Below are positions 1 to 10,605 of a stretch of 64,000 bases of DNA, piece after piece. A program made the position numbers and the translations under genes. Below the pieces are notes generated by a model, which had not been told where the DNA came from, did not search any database, and worked only from the letters and a program-made list of their open reading frames with translations. This DNA is from Bufo bufo (lineage: Eukaryota > Chordata > Amphibia > Anura > Bufonidae), in the NCBI RefSeq assembly GCF_905171765.1, contig NC_053393.1:191111921-191175920 (forward strand). Reading direction: 5' to 3'. Numbering within the stretch: position 1 is the stretch's first letter; each line of letters opens with the position of its first letter.

Positions 1-1222
1 GGTGTGTTTCTCATTACTCACCCTGCCTATCTTGTAGCAGATGGCTTGAGTAATCAGCTAGCCATCAAATCAGGAGATTGCATGTTAAGCCCACACCCTC
101 CTTGCCCCCCTTTTTAAATCAGACACTTCCCAGGTATAATGGAGCTATCATCTGGCCCCAGGAACACATCTCTGGTCACACAGTTGGCAGATCAGATTGA
201 GAGTTTGTATTAATTCTACTTGCACCTCAAGCAGCTTGGTATGTATGATCCCACTTAGTATCTAATGGAAACAACACGTGATGCAGGTAATATCACCCCA
301 TGCATTGTGTCACAGTATGATGGTCAAGCAATTGTGATTATGATCTCATTGATTGGTTTGTTTATAACCCCTCTGTTTCAAACTCAGCATTTCATGAATA
401 TATGGTGCATAAAATATTAGTCCTTGCACTGTTGCATAGTATGAATGCTAAGGGACTGTGACTTATGTTGTTTCTATCTGTTGGTTACAACTCTGCCGAA
501 TTGTTTTGCCATAAACTCTGTATCTTAGGAGTATATTTGTGTACCACTGGTTCCATTTTTGTGCGTTTTTGCCCGTATATCAATGCGCTGTTAGTCCATA
601 AAGAGGCCGCACACTTTTTCTGTATTGACCCATTTAGGTATTGTTCCCTGATGAACCCTCTGTTGCATTAAGAAATTGCTAATATTTAAAAAAAATTAAA
701 ATTTGGGATTTTTATAAAAAAACATTGACTCAAATTTATCACTGTCATGAAGTACAATGTGTCATGAGAAATCGATCTCAGAATGGCTTCGATAAAAGTA
801 AAAGCCTTCCAAAATTATTACCATATAAATTGACATATGCCAGATTTGCAAAAAAATTGTCCTGGTAAGGAAGGTGATAACTCGCCCAGAGTCGAAGGAG
901 TTAAGCATAACTAATAAAAAAATAAAAATAAAAATCTGTACAGTATATGTTTCTTTAGTGTGGATTAATTTAAAAAAGACAGTTTTTTTTTTTTTTTTTT
1001 TTTTTTTAATATGTGAAATGCTTACTTGCACAACTTGTCCTCTTTAGTTTGCTGGCAAATTCAGTGTTCTCATAAAAATATTGCTTCAATTTAAACCATT
1101 GAATAAACAATATCTGTAACCTCGCTTATGCAGGCAAATATTGGTGGTAATGGCTGTAAATAGTAATTTCACTAGTTCATTTACAAAAAGTTATAGGATG
1201 TACGTTGATGTTAATATATTAA
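1..1222. other. AT-rich stretch with no recognised gene
   Basis: I see no feature I can name. The stretch is AT-rich, with a run of about 25 T near 980-1008 and A-rich patches near 690-720 and 900-935. The short open frames here (68 and 89 codons) have no recognisable motif, and the second is mostly the translated T run. The T run could be the tail of a minus-strand retroposon, but no body is recognisable. Confidence 0.5.
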
Positions 1223-1811
1223 AGGGCTTCTGTCACCCCCAAAACAAATTTTTCATTTTTGGGCTTGTTAAAATCCTTATTGAACGACTATTCCCTATAT
1301 AGGGCTCTTACCTTTGTCTGTGGCTTCGTTTCATTAAAAATCTATCTTTTAAAATATGCAAATGACTTCACTACCAGCAAGTAGGGCGTCTACTTGCTGG
1401 TAGCTGCAGCATCGTCCTTTTAAAAAAAATCACCCCCTCCTCCTATTGATTGACAGGGCCAGCGAGCGCTCTGCTTCTCCGGCTGGCCCTGTCAGCATTT
1501 CAAATCCCGCGCCTGTCTTCATTTGGCGCAGGCGCTCTGAGAGAAGGACGCTCGCCTCCTCAGCACTCCCTCAGTGCGCCTGCGCCTATGACGTCTTCTC
1601 TTTCGGTGACGTCATCGGAGGATGCGGCGGCTACCAGCAAGTAGACGCCCTACTTGCTGGTAGTGAAGTCATTTGCATATTGTAAAAGATCGATTTTTAA
1701 TGAAACAAAGCCACAGACCAAGGTAAGAGCCCTATATAGGGAATAGTCGTTCAATAAGGATTTTAACAAGCCCAACAATTAAAAATGTGTTTTGGGGGTG
1801 ACAGAAGTCCT
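1223..1811. mobile_element. TTAA-flanked palindromic MITE, copy 1
   Basis: The element starts AGGGCTTCTGTCACC and ends with its near-exact inverse, and is flanked by TTAA on both sides (1219-1222 and 1812-1815). The terminal inverted repeats run over 200 bp per arm. Both arms carry an internal perfect hairpin (1371-1403 and 1631-1663) built on CTACCAGCAAGTAG. It has no coding capacity. TTAA duplication is typical of the piggyBac and Kolobok superfamilies; which applies here I cannot tell. Related copies lie at 39624-40529 and 52127-52741. The centre (about 1440-1620) is GC-rich and CpG-rich, unlike its surroundings. Confidence 0.85.
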
Positions 1812-1844
1812 TTAACATATTTATGTTATATATTCATTTAGATC

Positions 1845-2060
1845 CTGGTCATATTTTCAGCCACCAAATACTTACTAGAAGTGCAAAAATAGTCCTACAG
1901 CATGGACAGTGACATACATACCAGGGGGTATCAATGGCAAACATTCCCACAAAAAATATGTATTTTAATCAGGGGCCATTTTTAAGCATCTTAAAGGGAA
2001 ACTCTCAAATGTGCCCTGCTGGAGCATAGAAAATTTTTATTTTAGGCCACGGAAGTATGG
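1845..2060 (+). mobile_element. hAT-1 family end fragment, terminus missing
   Basis: This 200-bp stretch matches the subterminal non-repetitive part of the hAT-1 family seen at 3640-3863 and, inverted, at 15720-15950. Shared landmarks are the AGCCACCAAATA block, the ACATGGACAGTGA block and the GTGCCCTGCTGGAGC block. The first 80 or so bases present in the other copies, including the TAGTGATGG terminus, are absent. It leads directly into the 110-bp tandem array. Confidence 0.65.
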
Positions 2061-2496
2061 GCCCCAAAAATTAGGCATTTACCTGACAGAAAAGAACAAG
2101 TGATTATGTAACTAGAGGTATATTAGACAGTCAGTGGATAACAATTTTACTGTAAGTCAGTGGAGTGCAGGCCCCAAAAATTATGCATTCACCTGACAGA
2201 AAAAAACAAGTGATTATGTCACTAGAGGTATATTAGGCGGACAGTGGATAACAATTTTACGGCAGGCCAATGGAGTACATGCCCCAAAAATTAGGTATTC
2301 ATCTGACAGAAAAGAACAAGTGATTATGTTGCTAGAGGTATATTAGGCAGACAGTGGATAACAATTTTACTGTAGGCCAGTGGATAATAGGCCTAAAACA
2401 TTAGGCATTCACCGGACAGAAAATAACAAGTTATGTGGCTGGAGGTATAGGCGGTAATTGGATAACATTTTTACTGTAGGCCAGTGGTGTATAGGA
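2061..2496 (+). repeat. 110-bp subterminal tandem array of hAT-1 family
   Basis: Four units begin with GGCCCCAAAAATTA or a close variant at 2061, 2171, 2281 and about 2391, so the period is exactly 110 bp. Each unit contains CACCTGACAGAAAAGAACAAG and GTGGATAACAATTTTACTG. The same unit recurs at 3240-3595, 11240-11430 and inverted at 15480-15712. It is noncoding; the short frames reading MDN-FTVGQW are translations of the repeat. Confidence 0.9.
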
Positions 2497-3239
2497 ATCA
2501 CAGAAAAAAGGTTAGCCAATATATTCTATTTAGGAACATATCGTAGCCCTGCGCATCCTGTAAAGGTATCTCAGTGTGGCGTGGTTCCTAACGCTAAACT
2601 ACCAATCGAGTGTGAACATAATCTGATAGGTGCTAAGGACTGACTCACAGCCAAACTACTACATACCTCCATAGTAAGATCCCTAATACAATGGGAGGGA
2701 GGAGGAGGCTGCGAGCCCCACCTATAACAGGCCATGTGACACAGGCTACCAGGTGCACCAGAATGTTACCAATGACAATCTATATATAGCACATTCAATA
2801 CGTGTAAATAAAAATCACTGAATAAAGTGGCCTAAATGGGAGGAAATGCTAAACCTCAAGCACTGTAGCGTGTTTATAATCGGGGGAGCAATTCCTCCAC
2901 AAGGGATCCATTGCTAACGGCAAACCCCAGCAAAATTGCATACAATGGAGGATGCCGGCAGCGGACCACTTGCACCACAAAAACATCCTACACAAGATGA
3001 AATAATGCGTGGATCAAAATATAAAAATACATAAATTACTGAAAAAAGTTGCACCACAATAATATGCGACTGACCATACTGGCTAGACCCTCACACTGAT
3101 GTTAAAAGCTGAGACTTTAGCCAATATCTTCCAGTCAGGAACATATCAGAGCCCTGCACACCCCGTCAAGGTACCTCAGTGTAGCGTGGGTCCTACCGCT
3201 AAACTACCTATCGTGTGTGAACAGTCTGATAGGTGCTAC
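2497..3239. mobile_element. Unclassified insertion with 122-bp direct terminal repeats
   Basis: This block interrupts the 110-bp array in mid unit. Its two ends are direct repeats of about 122 bp (2512-2636 and 3118-3238) that share TAGCCAATAT, GGAACATATC and GTCTGATAGGTGCTA. The middle (2640-3100) is non-repetitive and has no coding frame. Direct repeats at both ends could mean very short LTRs, or a tandemly repeated unit with a unique middle. I see no convincing target duplication and cannot assign a class. Confidence 0.45.
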
Positions 3240-3595
3240 AGGCCCCAAAACGTATGCATTCACCTGACAGAAAAGAACAAGTGATTATTTGGCTGGAGGT
3301 TCATTAGGTGGTCAGTGGATAACAATTTTACTGTAGGCCAGTGGAGTACAGGCCCCAAAAAGTATGCAATCACTGGACAGAAAAGAACAAGTGATTATGT
3401 GGCTGGAGGTATATTAGACAGTCAGAGGATAACAATTTTACTAGAGGCCAGTGGAGTACAGGTCCCAAACATTAGGCATTCACCGGATAGAAAAGAACAA
3501 GTGATTATGTGGCTGGTAGTACCGTATATTAGGAGGTCAGTGGATAACAATTTTACTGCAGGCCAGTGGAGTACAGGTCCCAAACATTAGGCATT
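3240..3595 (+). repeat. 110-bp array, second block
   Basis: This is the continuation of the array at 2061-2496 after the insertion. Units start near 3242, 3352, 3462 and 3576. It ends abruptly where the next hAT-1 terminus begins at 3596. Confidence 0.85.
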
Positions 3596-3863
3596 AGTGA
3601 TGGAAGAACATCGGCCGGGACGATTCGCGAACCATTGACTTTAATAGCAGGTGAACCTGAAAAACCTTCAGGTCATATTTGCAGCCACCAAATAAAAACT
3701 AGTGCACAAATAGTCCCACAACATGGACAGTGATATACCAGAGGGGGATCATTGCCAAAAATTCCTACAAAAAATATCTATTTTAAACAGGGGCCATTTT
3801 TATGCGTCTTAAATGAAAACTCTAAAAAATGTGCCCTGCTGGAGCCTAGAATTTTTTTATTTT
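3596..3863 (+). mobile_element. hAT-1 family terminus (plus orientation)
   Basis: It begins TAGTGATGGAAGAACATCGG and is the inverse counterpart of the right end at 15720-16021, which ends CCGATGTTCGTCCATCACTA. The two ends are homologous over about 270-300 bp, so they could be the long terminal inverted repeats of one element spanning 3596-16021, or the same end of two opposite copies. Eight-base flanks (TTAGGCAT on the left, ATTATAAG on the right) do not match, so the single-element reading is unproven. Homology stops near 3863 inside an A/T run. Confidence 0.6.
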
Positions 3864-4950
3864 GTATCGGTTTGATGTATACAAATGTGCAGCACTCCAC
3901 ATTTTTGTATCCTACAGAGTCCATAAAAAAAAGCATACTTTAACGCAGGGGCGTCGTTAGGTCAAAACATTCGGGGCTGGAGCCCCGAATGTTTATGCTG
4001 GTGGTGGGCATAGGTGTTGAGGTTCTGTCAGGGGCGGGAAACGCTATACTCACCTTTTCCTTCCTGGTCCTCGGTGCTCCACTATGAAGGCTGCGCACAG
4101 TGTGAGGCTGCGCTGTGACCTTACACTGGGCGCACCCACACAGCAGACTATACAAGAGCATTACCGAGTGGTGAAGAGCGGCAGCATCCGGAGCAGGAAC
4201 AGTAAGTGTTTTTTTGGGGGGGGCTGATGGAGGCACTGGGTGGGCTGATATAAAGGCACTGGGGGGCTTATATTAGGCAAGGGGGGGTGAAGAGGGGCAG
4301 TCACTGGGGGCTTATATGAGGCACCGGGGGAATGATATGAGGCACTGGGGGCTGAAGAGGGGCACTGGGGGGCTGAAGAGGGGGAACTGGGGGCTGATAT
4401 GAGGCACTGGGGGGCTGATATGAGGCACTGGGGGCTAATATGAGGCACTGGGGCTGATATGAGGCACTGGGGGCTGGACAGAGGCTGCTGGAGGCTGATA
4501 TGAGGCACTGGGGACTGGAGAGAGGCTGCTGGGGGGCTGATATGAGGCACTGGGGGCTGATATGAGGCACTGGGGGCTGATATGAGGCACTGGTGGCTGA
4601 AGAGGGTTACTGGGGCCAAGAGGGGCACTGGGGTGCTGAAGAGGGGCACTGGGGGCTGATATGAGGCACTGGGATTCTTATCTGTTGTCTGATTGGGGGT
4701 CATTCACATTGGGGTCTGATCTGAGGTCTTATTGGGGTCTTATTAACATTGGGGGTCTTATTAAGGCTGTCAGCTGAGGTCTGATTAACATTGGGGGTCT
4801 GATAGGTGGTCTGACCTCGGGTGAAATGAAAAATATTTTTTTCTTATTGTCCCCCTCTAAAACCTAGGTGCGTCTTATTTCTCCTCTCTTTATTATAATG
4901 ATAGTGCGGGTCTGTATGTGTGTGTGTATATATGTATGTGTGTGTGTGTA
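3864..4950. repeat. Noncoding repeat with 20-bp minisatellite
   Basis: From about 4230 to 4675 the sequence is a degenerate tandem array of a unit close to GGCACTGGGGGCTGATATGA. Around it are GC-rich repeats near 3950-4230 and weaker GGGGTCTGATTAACATT repeats to 4810. The segment at 4862-4880 (AAAACCTAGGTGCGTCTTAT) matches the subterminal region of the TA-flanked element at 62092-63395, so this may be a broken copy of that family. A TG/TA microsatellite occupies 4912-4952. Minus-strand open frames across it are proline-rich translations of the repeat, not genes. Confidence 0.6.
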
Positions 4951-4952
4951 TA

Positions 4953-6503
4953 CAGGGAGTGCAGAATTATTAGGCAAATGAGTATTTTGACCACATCATC
5001 CTCTTTATGCATGTTGTCTTACTCCAAGCTGTAAAGGCTCGAAAGCCTACTACCAATTAAGCATATTAGGTGATGTGCATCTCTGTAATGAGAAGGGGTG
5101 TGGTCTAATGACATCAACACCCTATATTTGGTGTGCATAATTATTAGGCAACTTCCTTTCCTTTGGCAAAATGGGTCCAAAGAAGGACTTGACAGGCTCA
5201 GAAAAGTCAAAAATAGTGAGATATCTTGCAGCACTCTTAAAATTGCAAAGCTTCTAAAGCGTGATCATCGAACAATCAAGCGTTTCATTCAAAATAGTCA
5301 ACAGGGTCCCAAGAAGCGTCTGGAAAAACCAAGGCGCAAAATAACTGCCCATGAACTGAGAAAAGTCAAGCGTGCAGCTGCCAAGATGCCACTTGCCACC
5401 AGTTTGGCCATATTTCAGAGCTGCAACATCACTGGAGTGCCCAAAAGCACAAGGTGTGCAATACTCAGAGACATGGCCAAGGTAAGAAAGGCTGAAAGAC
5501 GACCACCACTGAACAAGACACACAAGCTGAAACGTCAAGACTGGGCCAAGAAATATCTCAAGACTGATTTTTCTAAGGTTTTATGGACTGATGAAATGAG
5601 TGAGTCTTGATGAGCCAGATGGATGGGCCCGTGGCTGGATTGGTAAAGGGCAGAGAGCTCCAGTCCGACTCAGACGCCAGCAAGGTGGAGGTGGAGTACT
5701 GGTTTGGGCTGGTATCATCAAAGATGAGCTTGTGGGGCCTTTTCGGGTTGAGGATGGAGTCAAGCTCAACTCCCAGTCCTACTGCCAGTTTCTGGAAGAC
5801 ACCTTCTTTAAGCAGTGGTACAGGAAGAAGTCTGCATCCTTCAAGAAAAACATGATTTTCATGCAGGACAATGCTCTATCACACGCGTCCAAGTACTCCA
5901 CAGCGTGGCTGGCAAGAAAGGGTATAAAAGAAGAAAATCTAATGACATGGCCTCCTTGTTCACCTGATCTGAACCCCATTGAGAACCTGTGGTCCATCAT
6001 CAAATGTGAGATTTACAAGGAGGGAAAACAGTACACCTCTCTGAACAGTGTCTGGGAGGCTGTGGTTGCTGCTGCACGCAATGTTGATGGTGAACAGATC
6101 AAAACACTGACAGAATCCATGGATGGCAGGCTTTTGATTGTCCTTGCAAAGAAAGGTGGCTATATTGGTCACTGATTTGTTTTTGTTTTGTTTTTGAATG
6201 TCAGAAATGTATATTTGTGAATGTTGAGATGTTATATTGGTTTCACTGGTAAAAATAAATAATTGAAATGGGTATATATTAGTTTTTTGTTAAGTTGCCT
6301 AATAATTATGCACAGTAATAGTCACCTGCACACACAGATATCCCCCTAAAATAGCTAAAACTAAAAACAAACTAAAAACTACTTCCAAAAATATTCAGCT
6401 TTGATATTAATGAGTTTTTTGGGTTCATTGAGAACATGGTTGTTGTTCAATAATAAAATTAATCCTCAAAAATACAACTTGCCTAATAATTCTGCACTCC
6501 CTG
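4953..6503 (+). mobile_element. Tc1-like transposon, DD37E type
   Basis: The outer terminal repeats read CAGGGAGTGCAGAATTATTA at 4953 and the inverse ending at 6503. A second, related site (GCATAATTATTAGGCAACTT) lies about 180 bp inside each end, at 5133-5152 and 6292-6311. That gives the two-sites-per-end IR/DR layout known for Sleeping Beauty-type elements. The left flank is TA (4951-4952); the right flank is TG, so one copy of the TA duplication is mutated. The element sits in a TG/TA microsatellite. A broken transposase gene lies inside. Confidence 0.93.
5171..6172 (+). pseudogene. DD37E Tc1-like transposase, two frameshifts
   Basis: The likely original start is ATG at 5171 (MGPKKDLTGSEKSK). 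A frame break near 5227 shifts translation to the frame that runs to 5610, and a second near 5597 shifts it to the frame that ends at the stop after 6172. In order one sees an HTH DNA-binding region (IAKLLKRDHRTIKRFI), a basic linker, the first catalytic Asp in LWTDEM, the GGGGVLVWAG strand, the second Asp in MQDNALSH, and the Glu in DLNPIENLW. Counting residues between the second Asp and the Glu gives 37. This spacing is the one reported for the TRT group of Tc1-like elements. The catalytic triad is present, but the two frameshifts make this copy inactive. Confidence 0.9.
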
Positions 6504-6507
6504 TGTT

Positions 6508-6571
<64 letters not shown>
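6504..6571. repeat. TG/TA microsatellite
   Basis: A (TG)n run passes into an uninterrupted (TA)n run of about 40 bp that ends where the solo LTR begins. Together with the TG/TA tract at 4912-4952 it marks the original target of the Tc1-like insertion. Confidence 0.95.
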
Positions 6572-6574
<3 letters not shown>

Positions 6575-7403
6575 CGAAAATAACCTCGCCACTGGGTTTT
6601 GGAGGGGCCTGGTTGCCAGCCTCTTGCCCCAGGATTATGGGCCCTCTCATCAGCCCATGCAAAACTTAAACCCCATGGCGATTTGACTGTTTGTGGCATC
6701 TGAGCGCTCAGATCCAAGCCATATGGGGACATGTGGGGTTTTGAGGTGTGTGACAGAACCATCTGCCTGTGTAATTGTATTGTATGTTATGTGATGGTAC
6801 CCAGATAGCTAATTTTATTGTATTTGTGTATTCTGAGTGCTATTCACCTAATGATATGCACTCAGACTTGAGCTATCTCGGAATATGTTAAATGTCTGTG
6901 TTTGCTGTGAGGGTGTGACATTGTGTGTTTGGGTGGTGATTCCTGTCCTGTTTTTCCCACATGTGTATTGGTGATTTCCCTTTGTCCTGAGAGATAATTG
7001 AATTGCTCCTCGGGTGTCTCCAGGGCAGAGAGGAGGAAACCATGATGCATTGTGGGGATGTGTTGTGTCTGTGTATCCTGAGTGCTACGTATCTGTCCTG
7101 TGTCAGTCTTCCTTCTGGTCCCCTAGGGGCGTGTACACCAGATGGGGACCTGCATAAATACGGGCGTGTAGCCCTCAAACAGTTCCTGTTTTTACACTCA
7201 ACAAAGAGCCTTGTCTCATGTGTGTGGGGATTGCTATACTTGTATACTCCCCTGGCTATTACTCCTAGCTCTTGTAAGAGCTGTTCCTTTTCCTGGTTCC
7301 TGTGGTGGTATCGGTGTCGAGCGGAGTGCTTGGAGTCCTCGGGAGGCACTGGGAGCATTTATCAACGGAGGTACCCGGTCAGGGTGCTAGGAGATCCGTT
7401 ACA
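6570..7403 (+). mobile_element. Solo LTR, relative of the 27679-30888 element
   Basis: The sequence follows the LTRs at 27679-28514 and 30063-30888 from CGCCACTGGGTTTTGG near the start, through the CCACATGTGTATTGG and GAGGAGGAAACCATGATGC blocks, to the end GATCCGTTACA. Its length (834 bp) matches theirs (836 and 826). The first bases are TATAGCG instead of TGTGGCG, blurred by the TA microsatellite. The following bases ATATA fit a 5-bp duplication of the TA tract. No internal region follows, so this is a recombined solo LTR of an older subfamily. Confidence 0.8.
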
Positions 7404-7550
7404 ATATATATGTGTGTATGTGTATATATTATATACATACATACACGCGCTCGCGGTGTGTGTGTTTGTGCTTTAGGGTTCACACCCTAATGCAATAGGC
7501 TGCGCATGCCTATGCTGGTGGGATTTTTTTTTATTTTATTAGGCTATCCC
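7404..7550. repeat. TATG/TG microsatellite and spacer
   Basis: A short TA/TG-rich tract (7404-7470) is followed by unremarkable sequence. No gene is seen. Confidence 0.6.
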
Positions 7551-7552
7551 TA

Positions 7553-7819
7553 GCTGTCTGGGCAATCCCACAGATCATCTCACAACCCCCCTTGTACTTG
7601 TTCCGCTACTTGCAGGTTACACGGGCATGAGTTCGGACTTTCAGTCACTTCGGTCCGAAGTTCTGAACTCATGCCCGCGCATCCTGCAAGTAGCGGAACA
7701 AGTACAAGGGGGGGTTGATGGGTTCCAACTTCTGTGATTAGTTTATAGTTGGGGAATTTGCTTAATTTTAAATTAGGCTGACCATAGGTTAAGATGATCT
7801 GTGGGGTTGCCAAGACGGC
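7553..7819. repeat. Large palindrome (MITE-like)
   Basis: The inner arms at about 7581-7638 and 7658-7718 are nearly perfect inverses, sharing ACTTGTTCCGCTACTTGCAG and GCATGAGTTCGGA. An outer pair, AGATCATCT with CCCACAG near 7565 and CTGTGGGGTTGCC near 7800, encloses an asymmetric right-hand insert. The structure is that of a MITE, but I cannot define a target duplication. Confidence 0.65.
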
Positions 7820-7825
7820 TAGGCC

Positions 7826-7910
7826 CTTCACTGTAGTTATTAACCCCTTTCAGCAGTCCCTCATTCACTGAAGGAGTGACTGCTAAAAGGGGTTAATAAC
7901 TACTGTGAAG
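7826..7910. repeat. Short palindrome, 33-bp arms
   Basis: The left arm 7826-7858 starts CTTCACTGTAGTTATTAACC and the right arm 7878-7910 is its inverse with few mismatches, around a 19-bp spacer. It directly abuts the larger palindrome at 7553-7819. Confidence 0.8.
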
Positions 7911-7991
7911 GTCCCCGATGCTGATGAGTGCGTGGCTTCATTGGGTGGGGGCATGGCTTCACGTGGGCTCGTGCCCCGGATGTATTCATAC

Positions 7992-9960
7992 CCTAGCAAC
8001 ATAGTAACATAGTATATAAGGCCGAAAAAAGACATTTGTCCATCCAGTTCGGCCTGTTATCCTGCAAGTTGATCCAGAGGACGGCAAAAAAAAACTGTGG
8101 TAGAAGCCAATTTTCCTCACTTTAGGGGAATAAAAAATTCCTTCTCGACTCCAATCAGGCAATCAGAATAACTCCCTGGATCAACGACCCCTCTCTAGTA
8201 GCTATAGCCTGTAATATTATTACGCTCCAGAAATACATCCAGACCCCTCTTGAATTCCTTTATTGTACTCACCATCACCACCTTCTCAGGCAGAGAGTTC
8301 CATAGTCTCCCTGCTCTTACAGTAAAGAATCCTTTTCTATGTTTGTGTACAAACCTTCTTTCCTCCAAACGCAGAGGATGTCCCCTCGTCACAGTCACAG
8401 TCCTGGGGATAAATAGATGATGGGATAGATCTCTGTACTGACCCCTGATATATTTATACATAGTAATTAGATCTCCCCTCAGTCGTCTTTTTTCTAAAGT
8501 GAATAACCCTAATTTTGATAATCTTTCAGGGTACTGTAGTTGCCCCATTCCAGTTATTACTTTAGTTGCCCTCCTCTGGACCCTCTCCAGCTCTGCTATG
8601 TCTGCCTTGTTCACTGGAGCCCAGAACTGTACACAGTACTCAATGTGTGGTCTGACTAATGATTTGTAAAGTAGTAGGAATATGTTCTCATCACGGGCAT
8701 CTATGCCCCTTTTGATGCAACCCATTATCTTATTGGCCTTCGTAGCAGCTGCCTGACACAGTTTTTTTGCAGCTTAGTTTGCTGTTTATTAAAATTCCTA
8801 GACCCTTTTCCATGTCAGTGTTACCGAGTGTTTTACCATTTAGTATGTACGGGTGACTTCCATTATTCCTTCCCATGTGCATAACTTTACATTTGTCAGT
8901 GTTAAACCTCATCTGCCACTTATCTGCCCAAGCCTCCAATCTATCCAGATCCCTCTGTAGTAGTATACTGTCCTCTTCAGTGTTAATTACTTTACACAGT
9001 TTAGAGTCATCTGCGAAAATTGATATTTTACTATGCAAGCCTTCTACAAGATCATTAATAAATATATTGAAGAAAATAGGGCCCAATACTGACCCCTGAG
9101 GTACTCCACTAGTGACAATCTGAGTATGTACCGTTAATAACCACCCTCTGTTTTCTATCATTGAGCCAGTTACTTACCCACTTACAGATGTTTTCTCCCA
9201 GTCCGAGCATTCTCATTTTATATACTAACCTTTGATGTGGTACAGTGTCAAATGCTTTGGAGAAGTCCAGATATACGACATCCATTGATTCGCCGCTGTC
9301 AAGTCTAGAACTTACCTCCTCATATAAACTGATTAAATTAGTTTGACATGACCGATCGCTCACGAAGCCATGCTGATATGGCGTTGTTTGCTTATTTCCG
9401 TTAAGATGCTCTAAGATAGCATCTCTCAGAAAACCTTCAAACAGTTTACCCACAACAGATGTTAAACTTACCGGCCTATAGTTTCCAGGCTCTGTTTTTG
9501 GACCCTTTTTGAATATTGGCACCACATTTGCCATGCGCCAATCCTGTGGGACATTCCCTGTCAGTATAGAGTCCGCAAATATCAGAAATAAGGGTCTGGC
9601 TATGACATTACATAATTCCCTTAGGATACGGGGGTGTATGCCATCCGGTCCTGGCGATTTTGTCTATTTTGATCTTTTTAAGTCGCTGTTGTACTTCTTC
9701 CTGGGTCAGACAGGACACTTTTAATGGCGAATTTATTTCAACATTCAGCATTTCTTCTGACAGTTTATATTCCTCAGTGAATACACTGGAGAACAAATTA
9801 TTTAACAACTTTGCTTTCTCCTCGTCGCTCTCTGCAACTCCCCCCTCATTACTCTTTAAAGGGCCGACACCTTCAGATTTATACTTTTTAACATTTATAT
9901 AATTGAAGAACATTTTAGGGTTAGTTTTACTCTTTGGCAATTAATCTCTCGGTCTCTAGT
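7992..9960 (-). mobile_element. CR1 LINE, 5'-truncated, minus strand
   Basis: This is a minus-strand non-LTR retrotransposon containing most of the reverse transcriptase and the C-terminal domain. Its 3' end lies near 7992-8010, where the plus strand reads AACATAGTAACATAGTATAT, a repetitive ending like those of CR1-type elements. The 5' end is lost near 9960, upstream of the reverse transcriptase, so the endonuclease is absent. Confidence 0.88.
8195..9940 (-). pseudogene. CR1 ORF2 remnant: reverse transcriptase and C-terminal domain
   Basis: Reading down the minus strand, four frames continue each other. 9940-9608 is the pre-RT segment (SDEEKAKLLNNLFSSVF). 9534-9109 carries NYRPVSLTSVVGKL and the catalytic strand VVYLDFSKAFDTVPH. 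9161-8730 carries SGVPQGSVLGPIFF and FADDSKL, so the catalytic Asp pair is intact. 8725-8195 carries LVRPHIEYCVQFWAP and LEKRRLRGDLITMYKYI, typical of CR1 C-termini. The frame changes show decay. It would have copied its RNA at nicked chromosomal DNA. Identification as CR1 rests on the C-terminal block. Confidence 0.88.
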
Positions 9961-10126
9961 TTGGCCGCTCCTGCATTAACGTAAATATTTTTTTCTACCA
10001 TGGAACTGTATGGTCAATGGACGCCACTATACGGCATCAGTCTGAGGCATCTGTTAACACATACATTTTTGGTATGCATTAAATGGATGGCAAAAATAGG
10101 ATGTGAACCCAGCCCTAGTGTCAGAT
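9961..10126. other. Spacer between CR1 and MITE
   Basis: No gene is visible. The segment 10010-10110 resembles the end of a dispersed repeat, but I cannot define its borders. Confidence 0.35.
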
Positions 10127-10129
10127 TAA

Positions 10130-10602
10130 GACTACTTTCACACTGGCGTTTCTGAGTCCGCTTGTGAGATCCATTTCAGAACTCACAAGCGGCCCAAAAC
10201 GGATCAGTTAAGCCCCAATGCATTCTGAATGGATAAGGATCTGTTCAGAATGCATCAATTTGGCTGTGCTTGATGTCCGTTACATTTTTTAGACTGTCAC
10301 TAAAATGCAGCTTGCAGCGTTTTGGGGACCGCCTGACTATGCAGAGCCTAACGGATCCGTCTAGACTTACAATGTAAGTCAATGGGGACGGATCAGTTTT
10401 TCACTGACACAATATGGTGCAATTGAAAACGGATCCCTCCCCCATTGACTTTCAATGTAAGTCAAGACTGATCCGTTTTTTTTTTTTATGAATAATGCAA
10501 ACGGATCCGTTATTAACGGATACAAGCGTTTGCATTATTCGTGCGGATCCATCTGTGCAGATACAAGACGGATCCTCTCAAAACGCGAGTGTGAAAGTAG
10601 CC
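10130..10602. mobile_element. TAA-flanked palindromic MITE, Harbinger-like, copy 1
   Basis: The ends GACTACTTTCACACTGGCG and CGCGAGTGTGAAAGTAGCC are inverted and flanked by TAA (10127-10129 and 10603-10605). The body is a long imperfect palindrome rich in ACGGATCCGTT-like blocks. A 3-bp TWA duplication fits PIF/Harbinger-derived MITEs. Related copies lie at 48564-49061 and 56374-56912. No coding frame is present. Confidence 0.85.
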
Positions 10603-10605
10603 TAA

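Noticed and set aside
465..671. 68-codon frame near the left end
   Set aside because: No motif, no conserved domain, and AT-rich surroundings; chance frame.
4161..4703. 180-codon minus-strand proline-rich frame, with a second overlapping frame
   Set aside because: Translation of the 20-bp minisatellite; two frames are open at once, as expected of a repeat.
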